Positions 8,146 to 14,248 are shown, counted from the stretch's first letter. The stretch is 15,587 nt of DNA from Candidatus Scatosoma pullistercoris (GCA_018714725.1 DVMZ01000076.1:1-15587), one strand, 5' to 3'. The notes: generated by a model not told the origin, from the sequence alone. Numbers and translations: made by a program.

Positions 8146-8174
8146 ATTATACTATATTTTTCCGGTAAAGTCAA
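8146..8174 (-). promoter_or_regulatory. Promoter of the SPFH/zinc-ribbon operon
   Basis: Read on the minus strand, TTGACT (8174-8169), a 17-bp spacer and TATAAT (8151-8146) form a near-consensus sigma-A promoter. Transcription should start near 8139, about 65 nt before the SPFH start codon. The -35 lies 7 bp from the perfect tandem repeats at 8181-8222, a position suited to an activator or repressor. Confidence 0.82.
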
Positions 8175-8180
8175 TAGAAT

Positions 8181-8222
8181 CCCGAAAAATTGAATCTTGC
8201 GCCCGAAAAATTGAATCTTGCG
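8181..8222. repeat. Two perfect 21-bp tandem repeats between divergent promoters
   Basis: The 21-bp unit (CCCGAAAAAT, then TGAATCTTGCG) occurs at 8181-8201 and 8202-8222 with no mismatch, and a partial third start (CCCG) follows. The period equals two turns of B-DNA. The repeats lie between the -35 of the minus-strand SPFH promoter and the -35 of the plus-strand promoter at 8261. Tandem operators for a regulator of both transcripts is the natural inference. A chance slip duplication is the alternative. Confidence 0.75.
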
Positions 8223-8260
8223 CCCGGGACGCCGAAAAAATACGGAATCGGAAAAAACAC

Positions 8261-8289
8261 TTGACTTGTCGGGAATTTTTTTATATACT
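8261..8289 (+). promoter_or_regulatory. Promoter of the two-TM zinc-ribbon gene
   Basis: TTGACT at 8261-8266, a 17-bp spacer and TATACT at 8284-8289 form a good sigma-A promoter. The expected start near 8296 gives a leader of about 65 nt. It is divergent from the SPFH operon promoter, 86 bp away between -35 boxes, with the 21-bp repeats in between. Confidence 0.8.
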
Positions 8290-8360
8290 GAATATATCAA
8301 TTCTGTCAATCCTTCATCGGAAATCGGAAAAAGTATATTTTCCGGGAAAAAGGGGGTAAA

Positions 8361-8876
8361 ATGGACGCAGAAAAAATGAATGCGGTGAATAAGGCGGTCA
8401 GAAAGCAACTGATACTTTCCGTCGTGTTGTCCTGTATGCTGGTCGCGGGGATTCCGATGATCATCTTCGGGGCGAGCAACCGGATCTGGCTGGTGATGGG
8501 CGCGGGGATTCTCTTTACGGTGCTGGGCTTTTACGGGACGCCGATGGCCTGGGTTTCCTACGGAAACAAAGTGGGACTGCGACGCGTGGTGTATGCCGTC
8601 ACGCGCGAGCATCTTCTGGCCGTGGAAAAGATTTCCGCTCAGCTTGGCAAGCCGGAAAAAAATATCCGCGCTCTTCTGGACGAATGTTTTCAGAAAGGGT
8701 ATCTTCCCGGATATGTCCGCCAGGGGGATACGATTTCCCTCAACGAGGCGAAAGCGCCCGAAGAGACGCTGCATGCGGCGGTATGCCCCTATTGCGGCGC
8801 AAAATATACCTATCGCGGCACCGAAGAGCCCGTATGCCCCTATTGCGGCGCCATGAGCGAGAAAAAAGGAGAATGA
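8361..8876 (+). CDS. Small two-TM protein with C-terminal zinc ribbon
   Basis: Family not recognised. AGGGGGT precedes the ATG by 3 nt. The 171-residue product has two transmembrane helices (about 17-38 and 41-65). A helical, basic segment follows (about 75-125), reading like a small winged-helix or PCI-like fold: EHLLAVEKISAQLGKPEKNI, then a Leu-rich helix and KGYLPGY. It ends in a zinc ribbon with Cys142/145 and Cys159/162. The two CPYCGA knuckles are encoded by the same 20 bases, at 8781-8800 and 8832-8851. It is transcribed divergently from the SPFH operon and shares its zinc-ribbon theme, so it is a likely functional partner. That link is inference. The SPFH protein lacks its own membrane helix, and a two-TM ribbon protein could serve as one of its anchors. 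Confidence 0.78.
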   Translation: MDAEKMNAVNKAVRKQLILSVVLSCMLVAGIPMIIFGASNRIWLVMGAGILFTVLGFYGTPMAWVSYGNKVGLRRVVYAVTREHLLAVEKISAQLGKPEKNIRALLDECFQKGYLPGYVRQGDTISLNEAKAPEETLHAAVCPYCGAKYTYRGTEEPVCPYCGAMSEKKGE

Positions 8877-8893
8877 AGTACGCCGCGGAAAAC

Positions 8894-8943
8894 CCGCCCG
8901 AAACAAGTGCCGCCGACCGTCGGCGAAACAGGGCGCCGGGCGG
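8894..8943 (+). terminator. Nested stem-loop after the two-TM zinc-ribbon gene
   Basis: CCGCCCG (8894-8900) can pair with CGGGCGG (8937-8943), enclosing an inner hairpin CGCCGA/TCGGCG (8911-8916 with 8920-8925). It lies 18 nt after the stop. There is no T run, so termination is uncertain and a 3'-end stabilising structure is equally possible. Confidence 0.35.
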
Positions 8944-8950
8944 CGGATTA

Positions 8951-9102
8951 TAAAGGGATTCTACTGTGAGTAGAGAAAAATTCCGCGATTCTATTGAGGG
9001 CAGAACGTTTGTAGAGCGGCGCGGAAAGCGGATAGAAAGAAGTCGGAGGCGCGGTAGAGCCGACGGAGAATACGAATAGAGGGCGGGAGAGCGCAGGTAG
9101 AG
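8951..9102. repeat. Array of TAGAG motifs at 20-22-bp period
   Basis: TAGAG or TAGAA starts at 8971, 9012, 9033, 9055, 9077 and 9098. A degenerate copy (TATTGAG) fills the missing slot at 8992, and TAAAG at 8951 may be another. Successive spacings are 20, 21, 20, 21, 22, 22 and 21, close to two helical turns. Between the motifs the sequence is not conserved, and the spacing is not a multiple of three, which argues against a coding repeat. A palindrome TCTACT-GTG-AGTAGA (8960-8974) overlaps the first strong copy. The array ends about 20 bp before the -35 of the DegV promoter. I infer a helically phased protein-binding array. Confidence 0.65.
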
Positions 9103-9122
9103 CTTTTCCGCCTTTGATTTGC

Positions 9123-9151
9123 TTGAAAACGTTTCCGGAGGGGGGTACAAT
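9123..9151 (+). promoter_or_regulatory. Promoter of the DegV-family gene
   Basis: TTGAAA at 9123-9128, a 17-bp spacer and TACAAT at 9146-9151 form a good sigma-A promoter. Transcription should start near 9158, giving a leader of about 85 nt. The -35 is 25 bp from the start of the last TAGAG motif, placing the array where upstream activators normally bind. Confidence 0.75.
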
Positions 9152-9243
9152 AAAGGGGACGAAAGCGCAGGGCGACCGGCCGCGTTTTGCGGGGCGGCGC
9201 AGCCGAAAGCAATCGGATAAATTTTGCCAAAGGGGTGAACTGT

Positions 9244-10131
9244 ATGGAAAATTACGTTCTCAGTTGTTGTTCTACGGCGGACCTGACGAAAGAACATTTT
9301 GACGGCAGAAAAATCCGCTACATCTGTTTTCACTATTCGCTCGGCGAAAAGGAATATCCCGACGATCTCGGGCAGACGATTCCCTTCGACGAGTTTTACA
9401 AACGCATGGAAGAAGGGGAGATGACCCGCACTTCCCAGGTGAACGTCGAGGAATTTGTGGAGTATTTCACGCCGTTCCTGAAAGCGGGGCAGGACATCGT
9501 TCACGTCTGTCTTTCCTCGGGAATTTCCGGCGTGTTCAACTCCGCGACCGCGGCGGCGGGGCTGCTCCGGGAGAAGTATCCTGAAAGAAAAATCTACATC
9601 GTCGATTCCCTGGGCGCTTCGTCCGGCTACGGACTTCTGATGGACAAACTGGCCGACCTTCGCGACGGGGGGATGTCTGCCGCCGATCTGTATTGCTGGG
9701 CGGAGGATCATAAGCTCAATCTGCATCACTGGTTTTTCTCCACCGACCTCAAATATTATGTGCGGGGCGGGCGTATTTCCAAAGCCTCCGGTTTCATCGG
9801 CAATCTCCTCAAAATCTGTCCGTTGCTCAATATGAACGACCTCGGAAGGCTGATTCCGAGAATGAAGCTGCGCGGAAAGAAAAAGGTCATCGAAGAAATC
9901 GTCAACAAAATGGAAGAAAACGCGAAAGACGGCGTGCATTATTCCGGGAAGTGCTACATTTCCAATTCCGCCTGTTATGAGGACGCCCGCGCCGTCGCCG
10001 ATCTCGTGGAAGCCCGTTTTCCCGAACTGAACGGGAAAGTGGAGATTTACAGTGTGGGCACCACGATCGGGAGCCATACCGGCCCCGGCACCGTCGCGCT
10101 GTTCTTCTGGGGAAAGAAACGCACCCGCTGA
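9244..10131 (+). CDS. DegV-family fatty-acid-binding protein (FakB-like)
   Basis: DegV/FakB proteins hold a fatty acid and present it to the kinase FakA for phosphorylation, feeding host or recycled fatty acids into phospholipid synthesis. The start at 9244 is chosen because AAGGGGTG lies just upstream; an upstream in-frame ATG at 9187 adds a non-conserved Arg/Gly segment. The 295-residue protein shows the family signatures in order: STADLT near residue 10, MTRTSQV at 60-66, LSSGISGVFNSA at 90-101, VDS followed by SSGYG, a VRGGRIS segment, and SHTGPGTVALFF near the C-terminus. The usual Asp in the N-terminal TDS motif is replaced by Cys (SCCSTADL). No FakA/DAK gene is in the window. It is monocistronic with its own promoter and terminator. 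Which fatty acid it binds cannot be told. Confidence 0.9.
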   Translation: MENYVLSCCSTADLTKEHFDGRKIRYICFHYSLGEKEYPDDLGQTIPFDEFYKRMEEGEMTRTSQVNVEEFVEYFTPFLKAGQDIVHVCLSSGISGVFNSATAAAGLLREKYPERKIYIVDSLGASSGYGLLMDKLADLRDGGMSAADLYCWAEDHKLNLHHWFFSTDLKYYVRGGRISKASGFIGNLLKICPLLNMNDLGRLIPRMKLRGKKKVIEEIVNKMEENAKDGVHYSGKCYISNSACYEDARAVADLVEARFPELNGKVEIYSVGTTIGSHTGPGTVALFFWGKKRTR

Positions 10132-10229
10132 ATTCCCCCTCTCTCCCGTTTTGCTTCATTTTTTCGGAACCCTGTTTCCCAAAGAAACGGGATAAAGCGG
10201 GATGAAACGGAAAGCGAAGATACAATATG

Positions 10230-10277
10230 GCCGCCGCGGTTTTTCCGAACAGGAAAAACCGCGGCGGCATTATTTTC
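10230..10277 (+). terminator. Intrinsic terminator after the DegV gene
   Basis: A perfect 17-bp stem pairs 10230-10246 with 10252-10268 around GAACA and is followed by ATTATTTT. It lies about 100 nt after the DegV stop. Strong stem and T-rich tail make this a confident terminator. Confidence 0.85.
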
Positions 10278-10563
10278 GGATTCAGAAAAAGCAACGTGGA
10301 GTGGGAAAGGCGGATAACCGGCGGGGCACTCCCTCTGCAATATGTAGAAAAAGCTAACCGATTTACGGAAAGGGCGGAATCGGGAAAGCAAGACGGAGAG
10401 GGGAAAACTCGCGTTGACAGCCTGCGGGTTTGTCCGGAATCGGCGGAAAATGCGCGAAAAAGGGAAAAATCCCGTAAACATCGGCGGAGAATTTTGCAAA
10501 TTGAAAACGGGCTCTTTCGTAAAGAGTTCCCGCAATATACCGGGGAAGGAATGCGTTTTTCAA

Positions 10564-10600
10564 CCGAAAATCCGCGCCCGGAAAAGGCGCGGATTTTCGG
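10564..10600. terminator. Perfect 15-bp hairpin in the gap downstream of the MFS gene
   Basis: The arms 10564-10578 and 10586-10600 are perfectly complementary around a 7-nt loop. The nearest minus-strand stop is 182 nt away (MFS transporter). The minus-strand downstream flank reads TTGAAAAACG, without a T tract, so the structure is clear but its terminator role is tentative. Confidence 0.4.
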
Positions 10601-10781
10601 AACAGTCGTCCGTCAAAAAATTGTGCATAAATCAAAACGCAATTGCGAAAGGCGCGGAACCGAAGGCAAAAATTTCCGGTTTGTTTTTCCGAACCGCGGA
10701 ACTTTGTTTGCGCGCGTCGTTCGGCCGGTATGCCTTCTGTCCGGGGCGGGTCGCCTGACGGCGCAGCGTTTAGCGTATCGT

Positions 10782-12107
10782 TCATTCGGTTGTCCCGGCC
10801 GCGTCGTCCGCCGTTTCGGCGTTTGCGGCAGATTCCCATACGGGGTCGGGCTGTCTGGCCGTGAACAGGAAGAGGAAGAATCCGACGACGAACAGGACGG
10901 AAACGGGCAGAATCCCGACATGAAGGGCGAGGTCTTCGCTTGCGCCGAAGGCGAGGGCGAGGCTGGTGCAGCCGCCGACCAGCAGGGTGCCGAGGAAGGC
11001 CGCGCCTTTGCCGAAGATGTCAAACACGCCGAAGAATTCTCCCGATTTTTCCGCGGGGACAAGTTTTGCAAAGTAAGAACGGGACAGCGCCTGAATGCCG
11101 CCCTGGAAAAGCCCCACGGCCACGGCAAGCAGCCAGAACTGCCATTCGTAATAGAGAAAGACGGCAAAGAATCCGATACAGGTGTATGCCGCGATGCAGA
11201 CGGCGATGAGTTTGGCGTCGGCGAATTTTCCCGAAAACTTGCCGAAGAGGATGGCGCTGGGGAAGGCGACAATCTGGGTCACCAGCAGGGCGACGAGCAG
11301 GGTTTCCATGCTGAAATCGAGGGATTCGCCGAACTTAGTGGCCATGTCGATGATGGTGTAGACGCCGTCGATATAGAAGAAGAAAGAGATGAGAAAGAGG
11401 AAGGCTTTCCGATTCTTTTTCAGCTCGGAAAAGAGTTGCCCGAGCCGGCGGAAAGTGTCGCGCACGGGATGGGGCGGCCGGGGCAGGAAATGCTTCTGAC
11501 GGTAGACTTTCATCAGGGGCAGGGTAAAGACGAACCACCAAATTCCGTTTACGAGAAAGGCGATCGCCATGCGCACGGGATACTCTATAAAGTCACAGAG
11601 AAGCACCACGACGAGGGAAATCAGGAAGGGAATACAGCTGCCGATGTACCCCCAGGCATAGCCGTGGGAAGAGATCCGGTGCAGCCGTTTTTCCGTGGTG
11701 ACGTCGGGCAGCATCGAATCGTAAAACACCAGCGAGGAGGAAAGCCCCACTTTGGCGATGCCGTAGACGAGCAGGAAGGCAATCCAGGACATGGGCACGG
11801 CGAGGAAACAGCAGCCGACGATTCCCAGCAGGGCGAATCCGAAAAACAGCGGGCGTTTGCCGCTGAAATCCGCGTAAGTGCCGAGAATTGGCGCAATGAC
11901 GGCGGTGATGATGGTCACGACAGACGCCGCGTAGCCCCAGTACGCCGTAGAAAGCGCGGAACCGATGCCGGCTTCGTCGGTGAGCGCACCGAAATAGATG
12001 GGCAGAATGGTGGACGCCAGCAGGACGAAGGCGGAATTACCTACATCATAGAGAATCCACCTCAGTTCTGCCGGCGAAAAGCGTTGTTTTCCCGGTTTGT
12101 TTTTCAT
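10782..12107 (-). CDS. UMF1/Atg22-like MFS transporter
   Basis: The 441-residue product is a polytopic membrane protein with about 12 hydrophobic segments. It carries hallmarks of the UMF1 (Atg22-like) branch of the MFS: the N-terminal RWILYDVGNSAF (residues 16-27), a cytoplasmic loop after TM2 with YADFSGKRP, and the C-terminal-half signature GGIQALSRSYFAKLVP then SGEFFGVFDIFGKGAAF. Substrates of bacterial members are largely unknown; the yeast relative Atg22 exports amino acids from the vacuole. GGAGG lies 5 nt before the ATG, inside the end of the upstream phospholipase-like gene, and the two genes share an ATGA overlap. This implies translational coupling and a common process. The C-terminal tail is acidic and low-complexity (Ala/Asp/Thr). 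No operator of its own is visible. Confidence 0.88.
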   Translation of the reverse strand: MKNKPGKQRFSPAELRWILYDVGNSAFVLLASTILPIYFGALTDEAGIGSALSTAYWGYAASVVTIITAVIAPILGTYADFSGKRPLFFGFALLGIVGCCFLAVPMSWIAFLLVYGIAKVGLSSSLVFYDSMLPDVTTEKRLHRISSHGYAWGYIGSCIPFLISLVVVLLCDFIEYPVRMAIAFLVNGIWWFVFTLPLMKVYRQKHFLPRPPHPVRDTFRRLGQLFSELKKNRKAFLFLISFFFYIDGVYTIIDMATKFGESLDFSMETLLVALLVTQIVAFPSAILFGKFSGKFADAKLIAVCIAAYTCIGFFAVFLYYEWQFWLLAVAVGLFQGGIQALSRSYFAKLVPAEKSGEFFGVFDIFGKGAAFLGTLLVGGCTSLALAFGASEDLALHVGILPVSVLFVVGFFLFLFTARQPDPVWESAANAETADDAAGTTE

Positions 12108-12958
12108 TGATTTCCTCCGCCGGAAGCGTTTTCCCCTTCCGGAATATTTCCGTTGTAATCCAGCCCGAATCTTTCGCTTAAGGGCCGATCGTCGGACAAT
12201 TTTTCAAAAAATTCCGATACCAGGGAAGCGGCGACGGGAACTGCCTGTTCCAGCTTGGCTTCCAGAATCTCGTTGCTTTCCGCGCATGCCGCGCAGGGTT
12301 TCTTGTCGTAGAACATACCGCGCAGTTCTCCGTATTTTCCCGATACGGCCAGTGCGGAGAAAATAACGCCCCGGAGAAAAGGATTGGCGGAAGAGAGCCA
12401 GCCGTTGATCCGGACAAAACTTTTAAGGCCGTTTTTTGCCGCGCTTTCCGGTATGCCCAAAAGAATTGCCGCCGGCCGGGCGGCTTCCGTCCTCCCTTTC
12501 AGATGCGCCGCATGGTTGACGCCGATCGCGATTTCCTGATTTTTTGCCAGCAGGTATGCGTCGAATTCCGTTTCAATCCGCGTATGCGAGATTCCGGAAT
12601 CGGAGGATCGTTTGCCGATATAGCCGTGACATTCGCTGTCCAGTGCAAAATGGCAGAGGAATCCCGCGGCATAGGCGGCCAGGTCGGTCGACTCTGCGGG
12701 CAGGCGTCGGGTTTCGGCGTCTTTCCGGATTTTTTCGCGCACGTTCAGGAAAAATCCCGCGGCGGGTAGATCGTGCAACCGGGAACCCAGCCGGCGGGTT
12801 TCGTTGGGCAGGATCGGATGATAGTAGAATAAGAGGTCGGGGCCGTGCAATCCCAGCCAATAGGCGGAAAGGTGCTTGGAAAACGCTTCGGAAAGCGATT
12901 TCGGGAGCACGGACAGTACTTTATCTCCGAAAACTTTATGTGCGTAAGTGGATGGCAT
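12104..12958 (-). CDS. Zinc-dependent phospholipase C family protein
   Basis: The start at 12958 (MPSTYAH) is chosen over an upstream in-frame ATG at 13009: the promoter -10 at 12985-12980 lies between them, and MPSTYAH is the usual family start. The 284-residue product shows the zinc-ligand pattern of the Zn-dependent PLC fold: His7, HGPD at 38-41, His62, His103 and Asp107 (HFALD), His111, and His125 with Glu129 (HTRIE). There is no signal peptide, unlike secreted B. cereus PLC, so a cytoplasmic or membrane-facing role is likely and the substrate is unknown. The RBS is weak and the predicted leader is only about 15 nt. The 3' end overlaps the MFS start by ATGA. The C-terminus is a Gly/Asn-rich tail. 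Confidence 0.85.
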   Translation of the reverse strand: MPSTYAHKVFGDKVLSVLPKSLSEAFSKHLSAYWLGLHGPDLLFYYHPILPNETRRLGSRLHDLPAAGFFLNVREKIRKDAETRRLPAESTDLAAYAAGFLCHFALDSECHGYIGKRSSDSGISHTRIETEFDAYLLAKNQEIAIGVNHAAHLKGRTEAARPAAILLGIPESAAKNGLKSFVRINGWLSSANPFLRGVIFSALAVSGKYGELRGMFYDKKPCAACAESNEILEAKLEQAVPVAASLVSEFFEKLSDDRPLSERFGLDYNGNIPEGENASGGGNQ

Positions 12959-12979
12959 ACGGATACCGTTTTTGTTTTT

Positions 12980-12988
12980 ATTATAACA
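12980..12988 (-). promoter_or_regulatory. Extended -10 promoter of the phospholipase-MFS operon
   Basis: On the minus strand TGT is followed directly by TATAAT (12985-12980), an extended -10 element. The -35 at 17-bp spacing is poor (TGGATT), which is normal for extended -10 promoters. The start near 12973 leaves a leader of about 15 nt before the ATG at 12958. This position rules out the upstream ATG at 13009 for this transcript. Confidence 0.65.
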
Positions 12989-13074
12989 CATCTTTTCCGA
13001 AAAATCCATGAATTCCCCGGGGAAAGTTGTAATAAAAGCGTAAAAGTTGACAAAATCCGGGCGGATGTCACTCT

Positions 13075-13116
13075 GCGGGCAAAAAAATCCCCCTCCGGGA
13101 AAATCCGGGGAGGGGT
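13075..13116 (-). terminator. Intrinsic terminator after the epimerase gene
   Basis: On the minus strand CCCCTCC (13115-13109) pairs with GGAGGGG in the 13090s, with a small bulge, and is followed by GATTTTTTT (about 13089-13081). It lies about 60 nt past the epimerase stop at 13175 and upstream of the phospholipase promoter, separating the two minus-strand units. Confidence 0.75.
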
Positions 13117-13146
13117 ATATAATCCTGGGGAGGAGTATATAAACAG
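13107..13146. repeat. Imperfect 20-bp tandem repeat containing TATATAA
   Basis: Two units of 20 bp, 13107-13126 and 13127-13146, share GGGGAGG then GTATATAA, with differences mainly in the last five bases. They lie between the epimerase stop and its terminator, and the left unit forms part of the terminator stem. Slipped duplication is the simplest explanation. Confidence 0.55.
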
Positions 13147-13174
13147 TTCTGAGGATGAGAACAGCCGGATCCGG

Positions 13175-14170
13175 TCAGCAGGCGGGCGCCTGTTTGCGCC
13201 GGAGCCAGAGCAGGGTGTCGCGTATGGTCTCATAGAGATCGCGCGGGCGGTAGCCGAGTTCTTCGGAAGCCTTCGCATGGGAAAATTTGTCGTTGCTCGT
13301 CAGAGTGTAAAGGGAATATTTGGTATAGAGAGGGCGTTTTTTGCGGCGACGCGCGATAAATTCCATAAGGGGCAGGGCGAGTTTTGCCATCCAGACAGGC
13401 AAAACGGGAAGTTTTCTGCCGCCGGCGATGGATCTGATAATGTTGAAGACTTCCTTGATTTCATAATGCCGGTTGGAAAGGATGTAACAATCGCCGGTTT
13501 TTCCCTTTTCCGCGGCGGCGATCGTACCTTCCGCCACGTCTCTCACGTCCACGAAGTCATAGCCGCCTTTGACGCATGCGGGCAGTCTGTTTTCCACATA
13601 GTCGGTGACCATTTGTACGAGATGATTGCCGGAGACGTCATAGGGGCCGAGGATTCCGGAAGGCTGCACGATGACCGCGTTAAGGCCTTTTTTGACGTAT
13701 TCCAGCACTTTTTTCGTAGCCATGGCCTTGGTTTTGGCGTAAGCGCCCTGTACTTTGTCGGCGGAAAAACTGTGCGTTTCCGAAAGCACCCGCAAGGGCT
13801 GTTCGGGAATGGCGTGCACCGAGCTTACATAGACGAACTTTCTGACCCGGTATCCGAGTGCGAGCGCCAGCAGATTTTCCGTGCCTTCGACGTTGACCCG
13901 CCACAGATCTTCGGTCACTTTGTCGGCGATGCTGATGAGGCCCGCCGTATGGATGAGTATGATGTCCGCTCCGTCGGTGTCCGAAAACAGCGGCAGAAGG
14001 GAGGCTGGTTGCGTGATATCGCCGAAGACGTATTCCGCCCTGTCCGGGAACATCGGGCGCCGGCCGGGCAGAATGAGCCCGCGCACCCGCTCTCCTCTTT
14101 CAAGCAGGCGCCGGATAACGGTGTTGCCGAGGTGGCCGTCCGCGCCCGTGATTACATATAATTTTTTCAT
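13175..14170 (-). CDS. NAD-dependent epimerase/dehydratase (extended SDR)
   Basis: The start at 14170 is preferred over a GTG three codons upstream because GAGGTG lies 6 nt before this ATG. The 331-residue protein is an extended short-chain dehydrogenase/reductase. It has a Rossmann TGADGHLG at residues 8-15, Asp51 in a GDIT motif, HTAG at 74-77, catalytic Ser116/117 (VSSVHA) and Tyr144-xxx-Lys148 (YAKTK). The C-terminal half has a PSGILGPYD loop, a FVDVRDVAEG segment and an RRRKKRPLYTKY basic patch before the final ELGYRP motif. These are typical of 3-beta-HSD/dihydroflavonol-reductase-like Firmicutes proteins. Substrate is unknown. The divergent TetR-type gene shares its promoter DNA and probably controls it. 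Confidence 0.87.
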   Translation of the reverse strand: MKKLYVITGADGHLGNTVIRRLLERGERVRGLILPGRRPMFPDRAEYVFGDITQPASLLPLFSDTDGADIILIHTAGLISIADKVTEDLWRVNVEGTENLLALALGYRVRKFVYVSSVHAIPEQPLRVLSETHSFSADKVQGAYAKTKAMATKKVLEYVKKGLNAVIVQPSGILGPYDVSGNHLVQMVTDYVENRLPACVKGGYDFVDVRDVAEGTIAAAEKGKTGDCYILSNRHYEIKEVFNIIRSIAGGRKLPVLPVWMAKLALPLMEFIARRRKKRPLYTKYSLYTLTSNDKFSHAKASEELGYRPRDLYETIRDTLLWLRRKQAPAC

Positions 14171-14198
14171 AACCGTCACCTCATTTTGGATATAAGTA

Positions 14199-14248
14199 TT
14201 GATTTTTGGCTACAAATTTATTATAATAGAAATAAGAGGATTTGTAAA
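14199..14248. promoter_or_regulatory. Bidirectional promoter with overlapping palindromic -10 boxes
   Basis: Plus strand: TTGATT 14199-14204, 17-bp spacer, TATAAT 14222-14227, reading toward the TetR gene. Minus strand: TTTACA (14248-14243), 17-bp spacer, TATAAT (14225-14220), reading toward the epimerase gene. The two -10 boxes overlap in one self-complementary octamer ATTATAAT at 14220-14227. RNA polymerase cannot occupy both at once, so the two transcripts should compete. This is the symmetry type known for bidirectional bacterial promoters. Confidence 0.8.

Larger units (their letters stand above)
8877..9243. other. Long intergenic region upstream of the DegV gene
   Basis: This 367-bp stretch carries a nested stem-loop (8894-8943), the phased TAGAG array (8951-9102), and the DegV promoter (9123-9151). 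No open frame with an RBS or recognisable domain was found. Confidence 0.6.
10132..10781. other. 650-bp gap with terminator and two further hairpins, no convincing gene
   Basis: After the DegV terminator, about 500 bp lack a supported gene. The stretch contains a hairpin at 10508-10532 (CTCTTT-CGT-AAAGAG flanked by CGGG/CCCG), a perfect 15-bp hairpin (10564-10578 with 10586-10600, loop 7), and the palindrome CGCAATTGCG (10638-10647). TTGACA at 10414-10419 has no -10 at normal distance. Two Arg-rich open frames cross it, but neither has a domain or good RBS. A small RNA or a decayed gene is possible. The 15-bp hairpin may also end the minus-strand MFS transcript, but no T run follows it. Confidence 0.45.

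Noticed and set aside
8181..9102. CRISPR array
   Set aside because: The 21-bp tandem units have no spacers, and the TAGAG motifs are too short and the intervals too regular and short for CRISPR repeats; no cas gene is present.
8740..10077. A 445-codon minus-strand open frame opposite the DegV gene and its upstream array
   Set aside because: It runs through the promoter and the TAGAG array with Ser/Arg/Pro-rich sequence and no domain; DegV on the plus strand has all family motifs.
10414..10440. Promoter starting with TTGACA
   Set aside because: The -35 match is perfect, but no -10-like hexamer lies 16-18 bp downstream and no supported gene follows.
10363..10839. Possible 158-residue minus-strand gene in the 10.3-10.8 kb gap
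   Set aside because: Arg/Phe/Pro-rich, no domain, overlaps the end of the MFS gene by 58 nt, no convincing RBS or promoter.
10227..12110. A 627-codon plus-strand open frame opposite the MFS gene and the gap
   Set aside because: Low-complexity Glu/Gly/Asp/Arg composition, starts inside the DegV terminator, no RBS; the minus strand encodes an obvious transporter.
12845..14161. A 438-codon plus-strand open frame opposite the epimerase gene
   Set aside because: Crosses a promoter and a terminator and lies opposite a complete SDR protein with intact catalytic residues.
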